From Aplectana chamaeleonis (Eukaryota; Nematoda; Chromadorea; Rhabditida; Cosmocercidae): DNA of 64,000 nucleotides. Made by a program: the position numbers and the translations under genes. Below are positions 1 to 12,237 of this stretch, piece by piece (the first letter of the stretch is position 1; every line of letters begins with the position of its first letter). Below the pieces are notes generated by a model. That model made no database searches, was not told the origin of the DNA, and saw only the letters and a program-made list of their open reading frames with translations. Where the stretch lies: contig JAPDOI010000268.1 in the NCBI GenBank assembly GCA_029168955.1, forward strand, positions 930,001 through 994,000. Direction: 5' to 3'.

Positions 1-1
1 A

Positions 2-1325
2 ACGAAGGCTTTTGACACTGTAAACTTGGGCATTTTGTCGGAGAGCCTGTTAAGGTCTACCATTCCGCCCTGGCAGAAGCGGTGGATAACCGCATTCACC
101 AAAGGACGTCGGGCAAATGTGCTATTTCAAGGGCACGTCTCCAATAGCATCCCAATCGCCGCCGGCGTACCTCAAGGAGGAGTTTTATCGCCTGCTCTTT
201 TAGTCTGTATATTGAAGATCTACCCGTTCCATCCCAAGACATCAAGGTCGTTGCATATGCGGATGATATTACTATACTATGCCGGGATCGCGACATAAAT
301 GTAGCTGCCAGTAAGATCAATGACTACTTGATCGAGTTGAAATGTTTTCTCGATAGCAAGATGCTTACGGTCTCTGCCGCTAAATCATCCGTCACAGTCT
401 TTTCCACTGTTCCTGCGAGCACAGTGCTCATCCCATGGTGAAATGGGACGAAACTCGCCTGCCGGCCGCCCGATTCCCTAAGCTGCTCGGACTCGTGTTG
501 GACCCTTCGCTGAGGTTTCATAAGAACACTGAGCAGAAGCAAGCTGCAGTGAAAACAAGACTTAACGTCCTACGTGCTCTCGGCGGAACGTCCTGGGGAT
601 GCAGTAAAGAAACGATCCTGACCACGTACAAGGCCATCGTACAGCCCGCCCTGGAGTATGCTGCACCAGTCTGGCAGCATATCGTGTCGGACACATCCTG
701 GTCCAAGCTGCAGCGCATCCAAAATGGAGCATTGCGAATCGCAACAGGCTGTTCTAAAAGCTCTCCAATAGAGCACCTACATGCCGAAGCTCGCATCCTG
801 CCAGTTAAGGACCACTGCCAACTCCACGCACAACAGCTGTACATAAACATTCTGAAGCAGCCAAATCATCCGTCGCGAAGAGTATTAGACCCCGTGAGAG
901 AGAGAGGTATAAGAAAGCCGTTTGCTGATGCTCCCACGAAAATCAATATACAGAGATGGACTAACGCACAACAAGAACGCCTCCGTCTCTTACGTGCTGA
1001 GCATACCCAATTCGTCAAGGATCACTTATGCAAGACCGCCGTAAACTCCATTCTCGGAGTCGTGCCGCCTGAGGTCAGCGAAACCGAGATGGAACTCGGT
1101 AGGCGTGCCAGGTGCACCCTTGCCTCGTTGCGCTGCGGGCACTCCCCCATGCTTATGTCTTATTTACATAAGATCGATAGCAGCAGACCTGACGAGTGCC
1201 CGGATTGTGGTAATAAAGGGCATACTACTGCGCACCTTTTCAACTGCCCGATGAGACCGACATCGTTAACAACAGTAGATCTGTGGACGAATCCGACGCT
1301 TGTGGCTCAGTTCCTCAGTCTATGA
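2..1325 (+). pseudogene. LINE family 1, copy A: 3' part of reverse transcriptase ORF (broken)
   Basis: Non-LTR retrotransposon reverse transcriptase, entered in the middle because the window starts inside it. The frame opens with TKAFDTVNLGIL (the D of this block is an RT palm aspartate), then PQGGVLSPAL; a one-base shift near 200 moves the reading to the frame carrying AYADDIT (catalytic YADD, about 255-275). A second shift near 416 leads to a long intact C-terminal frame (435-1325) with the thumb region (LPAARFPKLLGLVLDP), a helical linker and a terminal CCHC knuckle CPDCGNKGHTTAHLFNC, ending QFLSL. No RNase H domain is seen. The stop is followed by about 15 bases, then GGCTGCA and a GAA repeat (to about 1362), the same 3' end as copies B and C. 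The clade is probably within the I/Jockey group (Ingi/Vingi-like); that placement is inference. Not functional as read. Confidence 0.9.
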
Positions 1326-1362
1326 CAGAACCCTCTCTGTGGCTGCAGAAGAAGAAGAAGAC

Positions 1363-4066
1363 AATTTTTCTCATGTACTGCTTATTTCCCAGAAAAGAGT
1401 CCGGAAGGAACCAGGTGGAGGTGACCGCGGAAGGCGCTGAAGGCAGATTACTAGTGAATTTTCCTATTATCGCCGAGTTTTGTTTTACTGCTGGAGTTGA
1501 TTACGTTTTATTCAATTTGGTGGCTAATTAACATTCAAGAGGAAATCTATAAAGCCGTCAGTGAGAACTGATCTAAGCTTAACACGCAGCGCGGCCGCCC
1601 GCGTTCACCACCTACACCTGGATCCGCCAGGTAGTGTACATTGGCGAGAGGATTAACACGCCTTCCTCCTGTCGTTTTGGTACAAGCATAATGAGTATTA
1701 TCCTTTTTTGACTCCGTCTACCATTTACCGCTCACAGCAATGGCCGAATAAGTTTATATAGACCATGAAACGGGGAATTTCGCAAACATCGTAACTTCCC
1801 GGTTAATATAAAATATTTTCGCAGAGAGACATCAGATAAGTGTTTTCCTTTGCAATTATGTTCATATAGTGAAAACGAATCAAATAGTTGACTATTTTAT
1901 GATATAGTGATTTTTCTTTGGCTGTTACATGCTCTACTGATGTAATAGATATCACAGTGCTCGTCAAAGCTCTAGCAAAATGTGAAATTTCGGAATTTCA
2001 CTCTGATTCCGACCTCGATGTTCAAACTGGATGTTAAAATCAGATTCTGCGTCTCAAATAAGCCGTCCAGGGAAAAAACTACAATTCTTCGGCAAGAAAA
2101 AAACCCCGAACCAAGATTCTAAAAAATACCCCATAATATAACGTGTGATTGATACGGCATAATTAGAACAAATCATCCCGATTCTGAGTTACAAAAACGT
2201 TGACTACAACAACGGTAGGTACACGGTAGTTGGTCGAGGTTCCAAACTTTGCCCGCAACTTTCTGTAGAGGCTATTTGGAGGCACTTAATACGTATTTGA
2301 GACTTTCGCAGATTTTCGGCTGGTCAAACTACAGAAAACTTCGAATGATCGAACAGATCTCAGATTCAAGCTGGTCACCCTTTATGACAGAAGGTTTTCC
2401 TCCAAATCCGGAATAATATGGCCAGAATTTGATAATCTGATTTTTTTCGCCAAGCTTCGACAACGCTTATTTGGCGGGCATACCTCCTCGAAGCCCAAAA
2501 ATAATTGTAGCGAATTTCATTTTTTTTTTCAAACGCCAAAGTCAAATCCAGCATCATGTTATTCCGACCGCGCTACGCAAGTGATACACAGATATTTCTG
2601 CCCATCAGGAAAATCTCATCAGCAGGCTTTTGGGCGTCATGATGGCAAGTCTGTTTCAATCATCCCTATGCCAACTTCTCAAAATTTTTGATTCAACGAA
2701 AAAAAAAGACGTAAAATATTTGAAAAACCAACTTGCCATTCACGGGAAAGACATCAGCGAATTCATCGAAGCCCGATGGAACAGTGTAAGCCACATTCAG
2801 AATCCGCAATTTGGCTGAGTCCTCGAAAGGATGCACATGATAACAGGGATAGAACAGCACGCATCCCAACGCCTGAAAAATGCAATATTTTCTTGAGCAA
2901 ACTAGAAACACTCTTTTCGGCTAATGTGGAATGTAGCGATCGCACTCGTAAACACGCTTGAGATAACACAAATAGGCAACCGCAGCTCCTGCATCGCCAC
3001 GCACACGCCGTTGGAAGCTCAAAATGCGAGCCAGGATGACCCAACTTGAGAAATCATGAGTCTCCAGCCTGCGGATTCCCTCCTCTGTTAATATCAGAGC
3101 AGAACGCGAATGTACGGGATACCTACGGAATTCGCGCTAAACGCAGAGAGACCCTTTTGCTCCTCGCCGACTTGGTCATCTGAAGGAGTGGTTACACTGT
3201 GGGGCTAGTCCTAGAGGGTGACCCCGGATCGCTCTGGGTAAGACCTTGTCAGTGCTAATTTCGGGGTTGTGGGGTATGTACACAAAAATGAAAGGATTGA
3301 CCCATCGTCGCAATTCGAAACAGCCAGCAAATACATTCAAGTGAAGTGGTCCTGAGTGGAACTCAACCCGCAAAAAAAACGGAACAACTCCTTCAACCTG
3401 TATCACGCCTACAACTCATTAGTGGTAGTCGCAATGTGTCGTCGAAAACCGCGAAAATGGCTGGGGACGGGCGAAGAGCTGCGATTGGCGGTAGCGGGTA
3501 CATCCCCCAATCACGACCCGTCATTCCTTCCCCGCCCTTTTCGTGGCTTAGACACATTACGACCACCACGCACAACTCACTATTTGGCAGCGGAGGTGGA
3601 TTCGCAGTAGGCCACGTGTGGGAAAGGACCACGAGGTTGGTCGCAGATGTGATCGCCTTTTTGGTACAAATCAAGACAGGGTGGATCGATCGGGGCAAAA
3701 ATGTCACACATTTTCTCACCAATCCAGGCTAGAAATTCCATAGTTGATAACAGCAGAGTAAACCAAATTTAATCTATAATGTCAACAACTGGAGCGCAGA
3801 ATTTCGAAGTTTGGTGAATTTTTCGCCTCAAAATAAGACTAGATGACTACAACACCTAGTGTTTCTGTGTGGAGCATCAACTCTTTCTTTGGGGCTGGAA
3901 AATACAGCCTCGCCACTCAGGATCGCTCAAGTAGGGATCTGTCCATTGCGAACGACAGGCGGCAAGCGTCAAGGCGTCGAAGCGTCATGCGCCAGCGCTG
4001 AAACACTGGCGAGTGACGCTCACGGCTGGCGCGTACGTGTACGAGAACGGCACGGGTTTAACAACG
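1363..4066. other. No gene seen; one dispersed-repeat copy
   Basis: I see no supportable gene. Open frames here are short, overlap on both strands and show no domain. About 1545-1640 carries a GC-rich block (CACGCAGCGCGGCCGCCCGC followed by CACCTACACCTG) that recurs near 35155-35245, so it is a dispersed repeat. The rest is AT-rich sequence with long A and T runs. Confidence 0.6.
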
Positions 4067-4074
4067 TTGCTGAT

Positions 4075-5159
4075 CAGGGCTGTGCGTTATAACGTTAACG
4101 TGTTAACGCATTAACGGGTTAACGCGGTTTATTTTGGAAAATTAACGATTAACGCTTAACGAAAAAGTCCTAAAATCACGTTAATTTGAGTTCGTTAATT
4201 GCAGTGGAAAATTCGTGTTCTAAAAAGAGAATGTGAGGCCTGATCTACCTCTCTACGATTGAGTAAGTAATCAAATGAGGGTTGGGAGCGGGGATTGAAG
4301 GCCACACACTTTCTAACAAGCGGCACACGCTTTGTATGGAGTGCACCACGCGGCGCATACTCCACAAAAAGCGCTACTCAGTTTCTACCACGCGTCGCAC
4401 ATTCTACATAAAGCGCTACTGATTTTATAGGACGCGACGCACGCCCTAATGACTTTCTAGAACGCGACGCACGCCATTTTTCACGTCTTGCTGACGCCAT
4501 CTGAGCGCTCATCCACTTTCCACGTCTTCCTCACGTCGTCATCTGAAGCCCTGCTTTCTTTCCATCACATGCTGCTGACGTCATCTGAAGCCTTACCTAT
4601 AGCCTAGGCCGCTCATTTTGAGCCGGTCGGAGTAAAGCTTATTGGGCTTATCAAATCAAAATCTCCTTATCACTGTTATATTTTCCCATCACCGACCGCT
4701 CCGCTGCTTACTCCGCTCGGACTCATTCTAGCAACCTAAGCTATACTTTCCATGACATAATCTGAAAGCCTTTCCTTCACAAAGTCCTGACCACGTCATC
4801 TGAAGCCCCACCCGTTTTTCCCGACGTTATGGTGACGTCACATGGAGCCCCACCCACATTTCACGACGCCCTGACGACGTCATCTGGAGCCCTAGCTATA
4901 TATTTCCCACGAGGCCGTGCCTACGGCTTCTGAACCTTACTACTTTCCACGAAGTCCTGCTGAAGTCATTAGAGGGTGTATGATACTTTTCTGGAACCTC
5001 TGGTGATTGATTTTCGTTGCGGTCAAGAAATGGTTTGAAAATTTTTAACGAGGCGCAAAATTAACGTGTTAACGCATTAACGGGTTAACGCGGTTTTTTC
5101 TCGAAAATTAACGATTAACGTTTCACGAAAAAAATGTTTTTCATTAACACACACCCCTG
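4075..5159. mobile_element. hAT-like non-autonomous element, 1085 bp
   Basis: Begins CAGGGCTGTGCGTTATAACG and ends with the inverted match CATTAACACACACCCCTG. Both ends carry many degenerate TTAACG copies (4085-4200, 5045-5150). The flanking 8-mers TTGCTGAT and GTACTGAT agree at 6 of 8 positions, consistent with an old 8-bp target duplication, the hAT hallmark. There is no transposase frame. The interior (about 4480-4980) is a degenerate tandem array around GTCATCTGAAGCC, with several TGACGTCA-like palindromes. Confidence 0.7.
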
Positions 5160-5167
5160 GTACTGAT

Positions 5168-6389
5168 ATATTTAGTGACAGCCAATACTGCTGCTATGCC
5201 TCCACCGTCAGCGACAGACCGGCTGCAGTGGTCGCAGGGGAGATACAGGCAGATCAATACCCTCTATAAAACGTCGTAATTCACATCATTCAAAGCGCGA
5301 GCGGCGCGCGCGATGCCTCAGCCTCCGCCTGCCCTCCGCTCTCTCACTGACTCTAATCTCCGCTCCGCACCAGTACGCGTATCGACCATGTGAATTTCAC
5401 CGTTTTATAGCCTGTATCAAATGTTGAAGATGAAACCCCCAGCGTCAAATGACGCTGGGACGTCTGCTAAGGACGGAGTCTAAGGCTACCATGGCTCGTT
5501 TTCGGCGCTTCCAACGCGTTGACGTTCCGGGAAAGGACGCACGGCCTGGACATATATCACGCATGTTTACGAACGGCAGCACTGCCTTCAAGAAATGTTT
5601 GCCTTCTTCATAGGATCTGATTTCATTTATTGTCCATCCGCCCAAACCCCTCGTCTTCGTAGAGATCCAATGTCTCACCTCCAGAACAAGAAAACACAAT
5701 CTAATCACACGGTCTATGATCTACAGCAAGCGTTTAGCTCGGGCAATGAACAAGATGACGCAGCTCTGGACACGAACCGAAGAAATTCCACAGAAGAAGT
5801 GCAAACTTTAGCCTCACCCTTCTAGCCTACAACTAAACCTCCAGCTTTAACCCCGAAGCTTGAAGAGCTAAAGCGGCAAAGGGAGCCGTGACTTTCTTAT
5901 GCAAGGGAGCATAAGGAAAATGTATGAATTACGTTCCAGTGTCCCACTCTAACCTAACGTACTGCATGTTCTCCATTAGAGTATACAGCACTCTATCGCC
6001 GCTCGAACAGTTTCGTACAAAGACCTTGCAGACCTACGCACACAAGAAGTGCCTCCGTCTTCCGTTCTCGGAGCACACCATGTCCGTCAGGGACCATCTA
6101 AGAAAGGTGGAAACAGATTCATTCCATAGCCCGTGCCATCCAAAGGCAGCCCTTCCAGACCTCTTTTCGATAGTCTGTCCGTGCTGCTAGATGCACCCTG
6201 ACCCCGCTAAGCTGCTGACATTGACAGAATCTACCTCTGCCTTCATAGGATCGACAGCAACCATCCCTAAAAGCGCTAGAACGATGGTGACCACAAAAAA
6301 ACTTGTAGACCAATCCATGGGTAACCGCTCAGTTCTTTACACCAAAATGGCACACCTTCGCGGCAGCAAAGAAAACTGTTTGGTACTGA
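5168..6389. other. No gene seen
   Basis: Several open frames of 60-90 codons on both strands, none with a recognisable domain. At 5438-5459 there is a perfect short hairpin with arms CCCAGCGTCA and TGACGCTGGG. About 5290-5390 is GC-rich and of low complexity. Confidence 0.5.
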
Positions 6390-6397
6390 TTTAGAAC

Positions 6398-7494
6398 CAG
6401 GGATGTGCGTAATTACGACTAACGACTAACGAAAATAAAAATATTTTCGTAAGCAATCCCAATATTCGTTAGAAAGCCAATGGTCATTCAAATCGCGCTC
6501 CAACCGGAGCCTTACACCAGGATTGATAGCCTGTTGGTTGTTTTAGGTGAATGGTACAAAATAGCCTTAGCCTTCAGTATTTATTAGATCTACTGACACT
6601 GCTTCGCAGTTCTTGGACCCCCACATTAAAGCCCCACTCGAACTTTACGCAAGGTTAGGCGCAGCGTTTATGCGTCTTCGAGTCGGTCTCGCTACTTTAT
6701 GGCAGGCTCACTAAACCGGTTCCGGCACTGACCGGCTCCAGCGGAGATTTTCGCAGAGGACACTATTAGAGGTGGTAATATGGAGCAAAGCCTGCAGGCA
6801 ACAATTGCCCAACGACGGGAACTGTATCTGATGATTGGATTGTAAAGGGTGCCGTCCTTCGACTTTCAGTCATAAATTCGAGATATGGTGTTTCTATAAA
6901 GTGGTGCTGGGACCTCTCAGGGGTAAAATTTTAACTCGGGTGCTAATTTCTTCCGACCTTTCCCCATTATGGGAACAAGCTCTAAGCCACGAAAGCGCTC
7001 GGCTCACGACGCTGGACAAAGAACAATTAGTTCAGAGTCGGTTCAATTCTTCGTGTTGTCACCACCAGGAAGATCGCAAATAACGTCATATAATGCAGAA
7101 TGGAAAAGTTAGCGCTGAGAAAAAAGCAGAGTTGAAGATTTCCTCGGTTTCCCATAGCTTCTTTTCTTACCGAAAAAATGACAGAAATCGGTAAACACAC
7201 ACTCTCGAGAATTAGGCTTTCGTGCATATTTTGAATTATGTATACGTAGGTCTGCAGTTTGAAGTAGGTTCTCTAACAAGGAATGATTTGTGTCTTTAAT
7301 TGCCATGAATGTTTTGGAAAACATAAATCTCTTCATGCTTTTCTTTTTTTTCTATTCATGAGGGCTTTTTTTTTGCCTCAGCTGTGCTTGTTTTCAAGGC
7401 CTAGATTCTTAACGACTAACGACTAACGAGGGTTTTGGCCGGTTGAACGACTAACGACTAACGAATTACAAAATTTTCATTACGCACATCCCTG
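6398..7494. mobile_element. hAT-like non-autonomous element with exact 8-bp target duplication
   Basis: Starts CAGGGATGTGCGTAATTACG and ends TTCATTACGCACATCCCTG, an inverted match over the outer 16 bases. It is flanked by exact 8-bp direct repeats TTTAGAAC (6390-6397 and 7495-7502), the target duplication size of hAT elements. Just inside each end are tandem copies of CGACTAA (6416-6430 and 7410-7460). The interior has no transposase and no recognisable protein, so it would have to be moved in trans. The outer TIR is shared with the elements at 4075 and 36806. Confidence 0.85.
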
Positions 7495-7502
7495 TTTAGA
7501 AC

Positions 7503-8229
7503 TCTTGCAGAGAGTAGATTCTCAGCCCACTTTCTCGACGCTGGCTAGTCAAGCCTTCGTTACGTCTGCGATAGGCCAACAGCGAGAAAATTAGCGGGAA
7601 TACTTCTGCCACCAAACGTACTCAATGAGAGCCGACTAATCTAATGCGGCCACCAAAAAATCGAGAACGTGACCATTTCACACTTCTTACCTCATTATCA
7701 CTGAGGGCTGTCGACTACTGGTTCCACCCAAGTGTCAGCTAATGCTTCCGGCTAATATGTACTTCTTGTGAGTCGGGCTCCAACAGGTCAGCCGGGGCCA
7801 ACCGTTCAGTTGATGACACACCCATTCTCGCTATGGTAACTTCTGACCCCAGGACTCGCCTCAAGGGTGAAGTATGCTTCGACTGGGTGAAGAGCTCCAA
7901 ATCGCTTGGGAATGAATTAAGCTCCCTATGCCTTGAGACAGACTTCCGAGACTTTCCTCGAGTACTTATGAATTCTCTAGCCAACAAGTGAATATATATG
8001 AAAAACTCAAACAATCTGAAGGCTAGCGGGAGTTTGATCAGGTCACATTCTCTGAAGAAGACTGCATCAGCAACACGCTGCCCAAACAGATTTTTTTCAA
8101 AATTTAATTGATTACACTCTGAAATTTTGGCCCTGATAAACTAGGAATAATTTCACATAATGTTCGATTCCTATGCTATGAACGAAGCTATGATCCCTCA
8201 AAAATTGGCAAAAATTCAGTGGCAAAAGC
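7503..8229. other. No gene seen
   Basis: Unremarkable sequence between two hAT-like elements; the open frames (for example the minus frame at 7739-8014) show no domain. Confidence 0.5.
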
Positions 8230-8237
8230 ATGGCGAC

Positions 8238-8545
8238 CAGGGCTGAGCAGGGTTCTGACCCGCCACAACGATGGGGTCGTAAAATTTTTGAAAAAAAAAA
8301 TTGAAAATTGGGGGGGGGGGTCGTGAAATTTCTGAAAAAAAGATTTTTTCCAAACCACTTGGTAACTACACTTTCGCTTCATTTTAAAATTTGACACTAA
8401 ATAAAGCTTTAAAAAATTGGTCCCAGGGGCCCCTCGAGGGGGGGGGGGGAGAATCGTAAAATTTCGGGATTTTTTTTGGAAAAAATTAAAAATTGGGGGG
8501 ATCGTAGCCGCGAGAAAAATCGCCACAACGGCCTGCTCAACCCTG
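8238..8545. mobile_element. Small hAT-like MITE, 308 bp, exact 8-bp target duplication
   Basis: Terminal inverted repeat CAGGGCTGAGCAGG at the left and CCTGCTCAACCCTG at the right, flanked by identical 8-mers ATGGCGAC (8230-8237 and 8546-8553). The interior holds poly-G and poly-A runs and motifs of the type TCGTAAAATTT next to both ends. Related ends occur near 11697-11735 and, reversed, near 33770-33795. Confidence 0.85.
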
Positions 8546-8553
8546 ATGGCGAC

Positions 8554-9927
8554 AGGGTACGGCACGATGTATGAACAAGGCCAACTTTACCCAGACCCCC
8601 CCCTTTCCAGGAACAAAATTTTGGCGATTTTCTCAGACCCCCCTCCCGAAGCGTCCTTTGGTCAGTTTTTTTTGTGGTTATAAGATTTGAAGATGAGTTT
8701 TATGATCGAATTCTTCGTAAAAAAAAAACTAAATGGAAACAGTCTATACCCCATTCAGTAATGTCCACTTGGTGTCCGGACGGAGACCAGCCCCCCCCTC
8801 CCCTTCACCCCAGCCCGGCTCAAGCCCCCCCCCTTCCCTTCACCCCAGCCCGGCTCAAGCCCCCGCCTGTGGATATCCACACCCCGCGCCGTACCATACA
8901 AGGTGGGCGAGTTGTCAGAGGCCTGTATTTCCCGTCATATGCGACAAATTTATGAGAAACGTCTGATTGAAAAGATCAGCTGAAAATGGGGAAAAGAACG
9001 GGGCTATTGATCGAAGGCCGTCACTAGTTTTGCCACAGTCGAGCTCGAGAAGTCGTGTAAAGGGGCGTGGCAAAGTGGCTTCTTGTCGTGGGTGCGCCAG
9101 ATGCATCGGTTGGGAATGGAGGAAAACGCAGACCTTGGACAAATCGTCCACCATGCCTTCGCAACTGAGGTTTAGGAAAAATCTCAGGGGTCACAGCTAT
9201 GTTCATAGGGGGTTTGTGCGATTCCAGAGGTTTCGTTGGGACCAATGGTAGTCGTCGAGACAAGCAGAAAATCGAGAAAAAGCATTTGCTTGGTATACTA
9301 AGCCTTTACAATGGACAATTGAGCGTGGAAACTGTCCAACTTGACCAAAACATGCCTCCTTTGGCATAAATTTGACGAGATGACCTCGAAAAGTCCATTT
9401 CAGCAAAACAAAATTCCAAATTGGGTTCGAATCGGTTCCATCTCCTAGGAATTGTGTAGAATTTGATTCTAAAAAATTACGATTGCATGTAGGGGAAAGC
9501 TAATTGGGCACAATTTTTTTATTTAAAAGACACTTTCCGATAATCTTAAAAAGTTCCACACCCAAATTCAACTGAAAACTCTGACTCTATTAGGCATTCT
9601 GGCGTGGGAACCATCCACGTCGTCATACACTAAAAATGCCAACTTTGCCGAACAAATGCTTAAAGAGTTCGGTATAGATCGATCCACTTCGTGAAAGTCG
9701 AATCCTGTTCGACGATAAAACAATTGCAGGCAAAATCTACTCAGTTTGACTACAAGTTGTTATTTCAACAGAAATCATATACCACTAAACTTCCAAAAGT
9801 CCCATTCACAACTTGGAAACTGTCCAGTTGTGCACAAAAACGACCGTCTTGAGCTTATAACTACTGGGAACCAGCAGCTCGTGGACGGATAGTGCGCTAT
9901 TTTACTACAGATGTCCGATATCTCAAT
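8554..9927. other. No gene seen; short C-rich duplication
   Basis: 8790-8872 contains two copies of a C-rich stretch around CCCTTCACCCCAGCCCGGCT. About 9845-9915 resembles part of dispersed family R3 (GACGG followed by a one-base-degenerate TACTG block). No supportable coding region. Confidence 0.45.
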
Positions 9928-10617
9928 GTTTTGCTTTGCTACGGATTGGTATGATTTGGAAATGTAACATTTGTGAGAAACTCGTTAAAAGAGGTGAAAT
10001 GTCTGATGCTACTGATTTGGCATGGGAATAAACTCGAAAGAAGCGCTAAAAACTCAGCGAAATGATTCATCGTTGATTTGGCTGTGCATTTGTTTACTAA
10101 ATAACAAAAATTGAGTGTGAGATTGAAAAACCAAATCACGCGCTTCTCTTCTGAAATCGACCTAACGCTTGCAGTTTAGGCTAACAAGTCTCAGGTTCTT
10201 GCAAGATTATGTTGTGTCTCCCACCTCGATCATTCAGGAATATTGATTTTCAAGCATTACTAAATTATTTGACGCGTTCGCTTCCGATCGACTATCAATT
10301 AATGAAAGTGGAAATAACATCACGTAGGGTGCTTATACGAATGTCGTCAACTAACAATAAGAGAACTGCTTTCACACGAATACATAAATGCTCAGTAAGA
10401 AGTGCGTGATTTGGTTTTTCAATGTCACACTCAATTTTTGTTGTTTAATAAACAAGTGTACAGCGAAATCAATGATGAATCATTTCACTGAAATTTTAGC
10501 GCTTCTTTCGAGTTTATTCCCATGCCAAATCAGTAGCATAAGACATTTCACCTCTTTTAACGAGTTTCTCACAAATGTTACATTTCCAAATCATACCAAT
10601 CCGTAGCAAAGCAAAAC
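9928..10617. mobile_element. Palindromic foldback element, about 690 bp
   Basis: Left arm 9928 to about 10146 and right arm about 10395-10617 are near-perfect inverted copies ending in GTTTTGCTTTGCTACGG. Because of this the same 65-residue open frame (ending FPNHTNP) reads outward on the minus strand of the left arm and on the plus strand of the right arm; I treat it as a by-product of the palindrome, not a gene. The spacer is about 250 bp. No clear target duplication. Confidence 0.8.
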
Positions 10618-10854
10618 CGTTAGATAATTTCGATTTATTTTAGCAAAGGTTTCCTTTTAAAGGCACATTACACCCTCAGATATGACTTTTCATATGTTCA
10701 TGCAGTTGCGTAGTAGACCCCTCTTGCATAACACTTGCCCACGCCTTCTAGCACCACCACGGTTCACACCCTTTTTCGTGGTTTCCGAACCCAATAACGA
10801 CTAGATGAACGGGTAAATCGCAAACGCGTTTTCGATTTTCACTCTCTTGAAGGT
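10618..10854. other. No feature seen
   Basis: Short AT-rich stretch between the foldback element and the minisatellite. Confidence 0.4.
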
Positions 10855-10859
10855 CTTCC

Positions 10860-11340
10860 CAGTTAGGTCAAACACACGATCCGTAACGCTTGGCGTACTT
10901 TCAGTTGGGTCCCGCCCTCTTTCCCCGGAACTTGGCGCTTTTTCAGTCGAGTCCCACACACTTTCCCCGACGCTTGGCGCACTCTCAGTTGAGTCCCTCA
11001 CGCTTTGCTCGGCGCTTGGCGCACCCGAAGTTGGGTCCCGCACACGTTTCTCGGCGCTTGGTGAATTTTCAGTCAAGTTCCGCACACGTTCCCCGGAGCT
11101 TGGCGCATTTTCGGTCGGGTCCGCGCACGTTCCCTGGAGCTTGGTGCCTTTTCAGTCGAGTCCTGCACACGTTCCCCTGCGCTTTGCGCATTTTCATTCG
11201 GGTCCCGCGCACGTTCCCTGGAGCTTGGCGCCCTTCCAATCGGACCCCACACACGTTTTGTGGCGTTTGGCACAATTCCAGTTGGGTACCGCGCACGTTC
11301 CTTTGCGCATGGCACACCTCCAGTCGGACCCCGCACAATA
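10860..11340. repeat. 42-bp minisatellite, about 11 units
   Basis: Units recur exactly every 42 bases where checked (unit starts at 10902, 10944, 10986, 11028, 11070 and 11112), each around CAGTCGAGTCCC then a CGCTTGGCGCA-type block. As 42 is a multiple of 3, frames stay open on both strands; the minus strand reads a degenerate 14-residue repeat of the type DSTEKAPSSGERGR. There is no start context or flanking domain to support a gene. Confidence 0.85.
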
Positions 11341-11364
11341 AATGGTGTGCATACGGTTCCTGAA

Positions 11365-12216
11365 GCCCCCGTCAGACATCGTCGTAAAACCTGCTGAGTA
11401 CGACTGTGTCCGGGGCGGAAAAACCGTCCTCGACCGACTACAACCGACTGAGTCCGGTAGCCCCCAGCGCCAACCAGTTCCTCTGCGAAACACGCAATCG
11501 ATAGTCTAGTGACGATTATCTCCTCAGCTGTGAATCGAAACGTGTTTGATGGCTAATTTTTCTTGTTTTCAACATGTCTTTGTCTTCAACTCGTAAACCA
11601 TTTTTAATAATCATCATTGAACAAATGAATCTTTTTTGCATGAAATGAACCTGATTTCCGTATCAGCAGTAGGTGGGGCAGAGCGCAGGTGAAGCAGGGT
11701 TAAGCAGGGTTGTGAAATTTCGCAACGGCGAGTGAGGTGGGTTATCAAAAACTTTGGCCGGAAAAAATGGAGGTAAGAGGAGATCGCAAACATTTCGAAC
11801 CAAAAATAAGGTTGCGGGGATCGCAAAAATTTCGGTCCAAACATGGAAGGTTGAAAAGACGTCCCGAAATTTCTCGACATTTTTGGATACCAAAAGGAAG
11901 AAGCGTACCACTGCTAAGATTTCAGACGCTTGAGACCGACTACTGAACGGTTTTTCTGCGTCTGACAGTTTTAGTAATCAAATATAAACAGTCCAGAAAT
12001 CGCGCTTCGGTGGGGGGGAGTCACGAAAATTCAAAAAATTGTGGAGGGGCTCGCTCCGATTTCGAAAAAATTACGCAACGCTCCGCTTGAGCATGTGCGG
12101 TGGGCACCAGATGGTCGCAGTCGAACTCAGTGGGTTGATTTTTTGCACCCGTCTCCCACGAATTCGGTGCCTATCGACCCAGTGAGACTAGTAGATCCAC
12201 CGACTCTGACGGGGGC
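11365..12216. mobile_element. Inverted-repeat element R5, long copy
   Basis: Bounded by GCCCCCGTCAGA (left) and TCTGACGGGGGC (right) with CCTGA just outside both ends. Its outer parts match the shorter copy at 22523-22950: the left part shares CCCAGCGCCAACCAGTTCC, the right part shares CTCAGTGGGTTGATTTTTT and CCCACGAATTCGGTGC. The middle (about 11690-12080) differs and contains hAT-MITE-like ends (CAGGGTTAAGCAGGGTTG), so a second element may be nested here. Confidence 0.65.
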
Positions 12217-12237
12217 CTGATGGACGCGAAGCAGACT

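Noticed and set aside
3346..3732. 128-codon plus frame
   Set aside because: Overlaps open frames on the other strand, no domain, no homologous copy in the window.
9423..9436. GGGTTCGAATCGG, like a tRNA B box
   Set aside because: No A box at the right distance and no cloverleaf could be drawn.
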